DNA from: an uncultured bacterium
GTDB lineage: Bacteria; Desulfobacterota; Desulfobulbia; Desulfobulbales; Desulfobulbaceae
Reading direction: 5' to 3'
Assembly (NCBI GenBank): GCA_903896915.1
Contig: CAITZN010000271.1
Location: forward strand, 1-8,486
Length of the DNA: 8,486 bases
Shown here in pieces: positions 5,168 through 8,486 of the stretch; position 1 is the first letter of the stretch, and each line of letters begins with the position of its first letter. The notes under the pieces are model-generated. The model had not been told where the DNA came from. It saw only the letters and a program-made list of their open reading frames with translations, and did not search any database. The translations under genes were made by a program, and so were the position numbers.

Positions 5168-7450
5168 ATGACCTATACCCAGGAAAACAGGCTGATCAGG
5201 ATTGCAACCCCCCTGGGCGGCGATGAACTGCTCATCACCGGATTCCGGGGACATGAAGAGATTTCTCGTCTCTTTCAATTTGAACTCTCCCTCCTGTCCC
5301 ATAATCACAGTATCGATTTTAAAAAAGTCATTGGCGGCAATGTCACGGTTTCCATCGTGCTGGAAAATGACGAGGAGCGCTTCTTTAACGGCATTGTGGC
5401 TTCTTTTTCCCAGAGTAGCGGCAATATCCAAGGTGAACGGGGTGGCGTGGTTTTCTCTCAGTACAGGGCCACCATCGTTCCCTGGTTTTGGTTGCTGACC
5501 AAGACAGCAGACCTGCGCATTTTCCAGAATAAATCGGCAGTTGATATCATCGAGCAGATATTCACCGAGAAAGGGTTCAGCGATTATACAAAAAAACTCA
5601 ACGGCACCTATCATCGTCGTACGTACTGCGTCCAGTATCGAGAGACAGACTTTAGTTTTATCAACCGTTTGCTGGAGGAGGAGGGGATTGCCTATTATTT
5701 CAACCATGAGAATGGCAAGCACACGCTGGTGCTGGCCGATGCGTCCACTGCCTACTCCCCATGTCCGCATCATGAAAAAATTCGCTATCAGCACAGCAGC
5801 GTGGGAGGAGTTACGTTTGGCGAGGATATGATTACGACTCTGGATTTGAGAAATGAGATAAGGGTCGGCAAATACACTCTCAATGACTTTAACTTCGAGA
5901 CACCTAGCACCAACCTGCTGGTGGAGATGGAGAGCCAACAAAATCTGGGACCTGGAGAGAAGGAGGTCTATGATTATCCCGGCCTGTATGATAAGCGGGG
6001 GGGGGGTGACGTCCTTGCCAAGATACGTATTCAGGAGCAAGAGGCGAGGCTTGCCTCAATCACTGGTAACAGCAATGTGCGGGGCTTTGCCAGCGGTTAC
6101 AGTTTTACTCTTGAAGATTATTTCCGTGATGAGATGAACAATAAGAAGTATCTGCTGACCGCAGTCGATCATGCTGCCGAGCAGCAGTATGGTGCGGGTA
6201 GCGCTGGCGAGACCAATTACAGTAATGCCTTTACCTGCATCCCGCTTGACACACCCTTCCGCCCACCTCGGCTGACCCCGAAACCCGTGGTCGAGGGGGT
6301 GCAGACCGCTATTGTCGTGGGGCCGGCGGGCGAGGAAATCCATACCGATAAACACGGCCGGGTCAAGGTGCAGTTTCATTGGGATAGGGAGAGCAAGGCC
6401 AACGAGAACAGCTCATGCTGGATGCGGGTCGGCCAGCTTTGGGCCGGTAACGGTTGGGGGGCCATGTATATTCCACGGATCGGCCAAGAGGTTATCGTTG
6501 ATTTCCTGGAAGGCGATCCAGACCGCCCCATTGTCATTGGCAGTGTCTATCACGGTGTCAACATGCCGCCCTATCCGCTACCCGACGACAAAACCAAGTC
6601 CACCATCAAGAGCAACAGTTCCAAAGGCGGCGGCGGCTTTAACGAACTCCGCTTTGAGGACAAGAAAGGATCGGAGCAGATTTTTGTTCACGGCGAAAAG
6701 GATCTCGATATCCGCATCAAGCATGACCGTATGGAATACATCGGGAACGATCGGAACCTGACGGTCGAGAAGGATCAGGTCGCCCTGGTGAAGAAGTCCA
6801 AGCACCAGCAGGTAAAGGAGGATTACTTCGAGAAAGTCGACGGTGATGTCAACAGCACCGTCGGCGGAGACCGGGTGGTGAAAATCAGCGGCAAGGATTA
6901 TCTGGCCATCTCTGGAGATTTAGCAGTAAAATCAGGTGGTTCAACCAATGTCGACAGCGGCAGCGACCATAACCAGGCGTGCGGGGCCAATTTCTCCATT
7001 AAGAGCGGTGGTGATATTAACCAGAAGGCGGGCAAGAATATCGGGCTCGAAGGCGGTATGGCTATCCATATTATGGGCGGCATGACCGTGGTGATAGAGG
7101 CAGGAATGCAGCTTTCCCTCAAAGCGTCAGGCAGTTTTGTTGATATCGGCCCTGCCGGGGTTTCCATTTCCGGCCCGCTGGTCAACATCAACAGCGGCGG
7201 CGCGGCCGCTTCCGGCAGCGGCTGCAGCCCAAAAGCTCCCATAGCACCTGATCCACCCGGCAAGCCCAAGGAGGCCATAATGCCGGTAGAGGCCAAAGCC
7301 GGCAAGGTGGATAAGCCGCCGGAAGGCCGCACTGGCAAAAAAGAAAAGAAGGTCAAACTCGGATCTTCCAAAGTCAAAAAATACAAGAATGCGCAGGCGC
7401 AGGCTCGGGCTAATGCTGCTCAAGACGGAACGCCCTTTTGCAAAGCATAA
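5168..7450 (+). CDS. vgrG: T6SS spike protein VgrG (TssI)
   Basis: This 760-aa protein forms the trimeric spike at the tip of the Hcp tube and carries effectors. Residues about 5-340 are the gp27-like part (GDELLITGFRGHEEIS at 17-32; RETDFSFINRLLEEEGIAYYF at 158-178). Residues about 375-470 are the gp5 OB-fold with HTDKHGRVKVQFHWD (392-406) and DRPIVIGSVYHGVNMP (452-467). Residues about 490-680 are the Gly-rich triple beta-helix. A tail of about 80 residues follows: Lys/Pro-rich, with no catalytic motif, ending A..A..GTPFCKA. A short terminus of this kind recurs in VgrGs and may be a docking tail. DUF4123 lies 175 bp downstream, so VgrG probably takes cargo through that adaptor. A 217-bp non-coding stretch precedes it, so it may have its own promoter, though none is convincing. 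Codons 277-280 contain ten consecutive G, a potential on/off switch. Family assignment is certain. Confidence 0.97.
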   Translation: MTYTQENRLIRIATPLGGDELLITGFRGHEEISRLFQFELSLLSHNHSIDFKKVIGGNVTVSIVLENDEERFFNGIVASFSQSSGNIQGERGGVVFSQYRATIVPWFWLLTKTADLRIFQNKSAVDIIEQIFTEKGFSDYTKKLNGTYHRRTYCVQYRETDFSFINRLLEEEGIAYYFNHENGKHTLVLADASTAYSPCPHHEKIRYQHSSVGGVTFGEDMITTLDLRNEIRVGKYTLNDFNFETPSTNLLVEMESQQNLGPGEKEVYDYPGLYDKRGGGDVLAKIRIQEQEARLASITGNSNVRGFASGYSFTLEDYFRDEMNNKKYLLTAVDHAAEQQYGAGSAGETNYSNAFTCIPLDTPFRPPRLTPKPVVEGVQTAIVVGPAGEEIHTDKHGRVKVQFHWDRESKANENSSCWMRVGQLWAGNGWGAMYIPRIGQEVIVDFLEGDPDRPIVIGSVYHGVNMPPYPLPDDKTKSTIKSNSSKGGGGFNELRFEDKKGSEQIFVHGEKDLDIRIKHDRMEYIGNDRNLTVEKDQVALVKKSKHQQVKEDYFEKVDGDVNSTVGGDRVVKISGKDYLAISGDLAVKSGGSTNVDSGSDHNQACGANFSIKSGGDINQKAGKNIGLEGGMAIHIMGGMTVVIEAGMQLSLKASGSFVDIGPAGVSISGPLVNINSGGAAASGSGCSPKAPIAPDPPGKPKEAIMPVEAKAGKVDKPPEGRTGKKEKKVKLGSSKVKKYKNAQAQARANAAQDGTPFCKA
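5997..6006 (+). repeat. Homopolymeric G10 tract inside vgrG
   Basis: Ten uninterrupted G encode the end of Arg277 and Gly278-280 (KRGGGDV). The present length keeps vgrG in frame. One extra G brings TGA (6007-6009) into frame at once; one fewer shifts to a frame that stops at 6135-6137. G runs of this length are the typical substrate of slipped-strand mispairing in phase-variable genes. Whether length varies here cannot be seen in one sequence. Confidence 0.9.
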
Positions 7451-7625
7451 GAAGCTGTGAGTATTCGGGGTTGTCATACCTGTTTGGCCAAAAGTCAGGT
7501 CGAGATGCACTAACACTAATGATATTTGGAAAAAAACGAAGGCCAACAGCGCCCGTTTCTAGACCAACTTTTCCAAGATAATTTCGGTAGGAAACAAAGG
7601 TATTCCAGAACAAGGAGCAGTCAGT

Positions 7626-8177
7626 ATGGATAAGAAGGAGACAGAGACGTTACGTCGACACCTCTTTGGCGAGACGGACTCAAGTGTTTATGCAGTGCTG
7701 GATGGTGCGGCGATACCCGACTTGCTCGAGATGTTTGAGGAATGTGAGCCTGTTCGTGTCTGCCTTCTCCGGGAAGTGGAGAATCCTGAGCTTGCTGAAA
7801 CCGCTCCTTACCTCGTCCAGCTTGAGGTTGACACCCCTTTTGCCGAGTGGTTGCTTGCTGAGAGTTTGGGGAGGCCTTGGGGGATTTTTGCCATCGTCCC
7901 GGAAGGGACACCTTTCATCGACCTGCGGAAGCACTTTCGAGATATGGTGCGAGTTTCTCTGCCGGAAGGAGATACAGCCCTTTTCCGATACTACGATCCT
8001 CGCGTTTGCAATGTCTTCCTCCCCAGCTGTGATCAGGAGCAGCTCCAGGTTTTTTTTGGACCGGTGCGCCGGTATGTTGCAGAGAACAAAGCAGCCAGTG
8101 AAGATTCGTCAGAACTCATCGAATACTCTTTTGAAAAAGGTGAGTTGCGGAAAATGTCCGTGGCGCAGGCCACATAA
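7626..8177 (+). CDS. DUF4123 T6SS adaptor/chaperone (Tap/TEC-like)
   Basis: This 183-aa protein has the DUF4123 signatures in order: VYAVLDGAAIPDLL (21-34), PYLVQL (61-66), WLL..S..RPWGIF (75-88), LRKHFRDMVRV (100-110), LFRYYDPRVCNVFLP (119-133) and FFGPVRRY (143-150). DUF4123 proteins are cytosolic chaperones that bind an effector and hand it to its cognate VgrG; they are not usually part of the fired needle. The start is ATG 7626, eight bases after AAGGAG (7612-7617). The gene follows vgrG by 175 bp, the usual order vgrG-DUF4123-effector. The expected effector is not found in the 309 bp remaining, so the cognate cargo may lie beyond the window or be one of the upstream peptidase-like proteins. 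A run of eight T (8050-8057) falls in codons 142-144. Family assignment is strong. Confidence 0.93.
   Translation: MDKKETETLRRHLFGETDSSVYAVLDGAAIPDLLEMFEECEPVRVCLLREVENPELAETAPYLVQLEVDTPFAEWLLAESLGRPWGIFAIVPEGTPFIDLRKHFRDMVRVSLPEGDTALFRYYDPRVCNVFLPSCDQEQLQVFFGPVRRYVAENKAASEDSSELIEYSFEKGELRKMSVAQAT
8050..8057 (+). repeat. T8 tract inside the DUF4123 gene
   Basis: Eight consecutive T encode V142 (last two bases), F143 and F144 within the conserved FFGPV motif. Gain of one T would end the protein after about 15 altered codons. T/A runs of eight are common in coding sequence, so this is a weaker candidate for slippage than the G10 run in vgrG. Confidence 0.6.
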
Positions 8178-8486
8178 GGTGGGGGCACGTCCTGGTGAGC
8201 TAGGGATGCTGTAGTTAAGTGGCTCCAGATATTGATTCTGAGGGGATCTATCGTATAGATTTATCTCTACTTTTTTTGATTACAATTTCTTGTTGTCTTC
8301 GGCTCTGTTTGCCCGGGATATCTATGGCGAGGTGGAGCAACAACGACAAAAAAAGGCTTAGCCAGCTTTAGAAAAATTGCTGCGAAATGTCTAGTTCTAG
8401 GAGCTGATCCCTTGGTCACTACCATGAAGTCTGACAAAATACCGGCGGACCTTTTGCTGACCTATACTACATAAATTATTAGGGAC
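8178..8486. other. 309-bp tail without a supportable gene
   Basis: No frame here has a start codon, ribosome binding site and useful length together. One + frame is open from 8280 to a TAA at 8472-8474 but lacks an early start codon. The same segment is open on the other strand from an ATG at 8425 down to 8267 (52 codons). The stretch is AT-rich around 8221-8300. It may hold decayed coding sequence; nothing is recognised. Confidence 0.5.
8245..8277 (+). terminator. Weak terminator-like hairpin after DUF4123
   Basis: ATCTAT-CGT-ATAGAT (8246-8260) is a perfect 6-bp stem with a 3-nt loop. A run of seven T (8271-8277) follows, but ten bases after the stem and with an A/T-rich stem. This is weaker than a standard intrinsic terminator, though its position downstream of the last gene of the vgrG-DUF4123 pair fits. 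Confidence 0.25.

Noticed and set aside
5590..5596. A7 run (A AAA AAA) in vgrG as a programmed -1 frameshift site
   Set aside because: The frame is continuous through VgrG without needing a shift, and no stimulatory structure or product makes sense; A runs of this length are common.
5132..6040. 302-codon open frame on the - strand opposite vgrG
   Set aside because: It is antisense to the certain VgrG gp27-like coding region, its translation matches no recognised pattern, and its stop-free length follows from vgrG codon bias.
7483..7492. Palindrome TTTGGCCAAA between vgrG and DUF4123 as an operator
   Set aside because: A single 10-bp palindrome with no promoter context is not enough to support a regulatory call.
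8267..8425. 52-codon - strand ORF as a gene
   Set aside because: It has no ribosome binding site and no recognised family; kept only as a low-interest observation.

Overview
This window is an accessory segment of a type VI secretion system (T6SS) locus from a Gram-negative bacterium. All confidently called genes lie on the + strand. Neither rRNA nor tRNA nor a recognisable transposase is present, so the taxon cannot be fixed. A fused TssB-TssC sheath protein, a TPR-methyltransferase and mid-range GC would fit a Desulfobacterota- or Proteobacteria-like genome, but this is a guess.

Layout. (1) 1-786: the 3' part of a putative zinc-metallopeptidase effector with a metzincin-like HExxHxxGxxDEY motif, open at the left window edge. 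A 47-codon ORF (767-910) overlaps its end. (2) 958-2274: a protein of about six TPR repeats followed by a class I SAM methyltransferase. (3) 2324-3868: a natural fusion of the two T6SS contractile-sheath subunits, TssB-like then TssC-like, apparently without the usual TssC C-terminal domain. Its stop codon overlaps a near-perfect Shine-Dalgarno for a 37-codon ORF (3871-3984) that looks like the start of a lost or truncated gene. (4) 4075-4941: an AT-richer gene with a CHAP/NlpC-P60-like Cys...His arrangement, a candidate cell-wall-hydrolase effector. (5) 5168-7450: VgrG (TssI), the spike trimer, with a Lys/Pro-rich C-terminal tail. (6) 7626-8177: a DUF4123 adaptor/chaperone of the kind that loads effectors onto VgrG. 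(7) 8178-8486: no supportable gene.

How the parts may work together: the sheath protein would belong to the contractile machine, VgrG would be the fired tip, DUF4123 would dock cargo on VgrG, and the two peptidase-like proteins are the likely cargos. The role of the TPR-methyltransferase is unknown; its position 49 bp upstream of the sheath gene suggests co-expression.

The strongest unusual signal is an uninterrupted run of ten G inside vgrG (5997-6006). Gain of one G gives an immediate TGA, and loss of one G gives a stop 43 codons later. This is the classic layout of a phase-variable (contingency) gene, here placed in a T6SS spike. The second is the fused and C-terminally short sheath protein.
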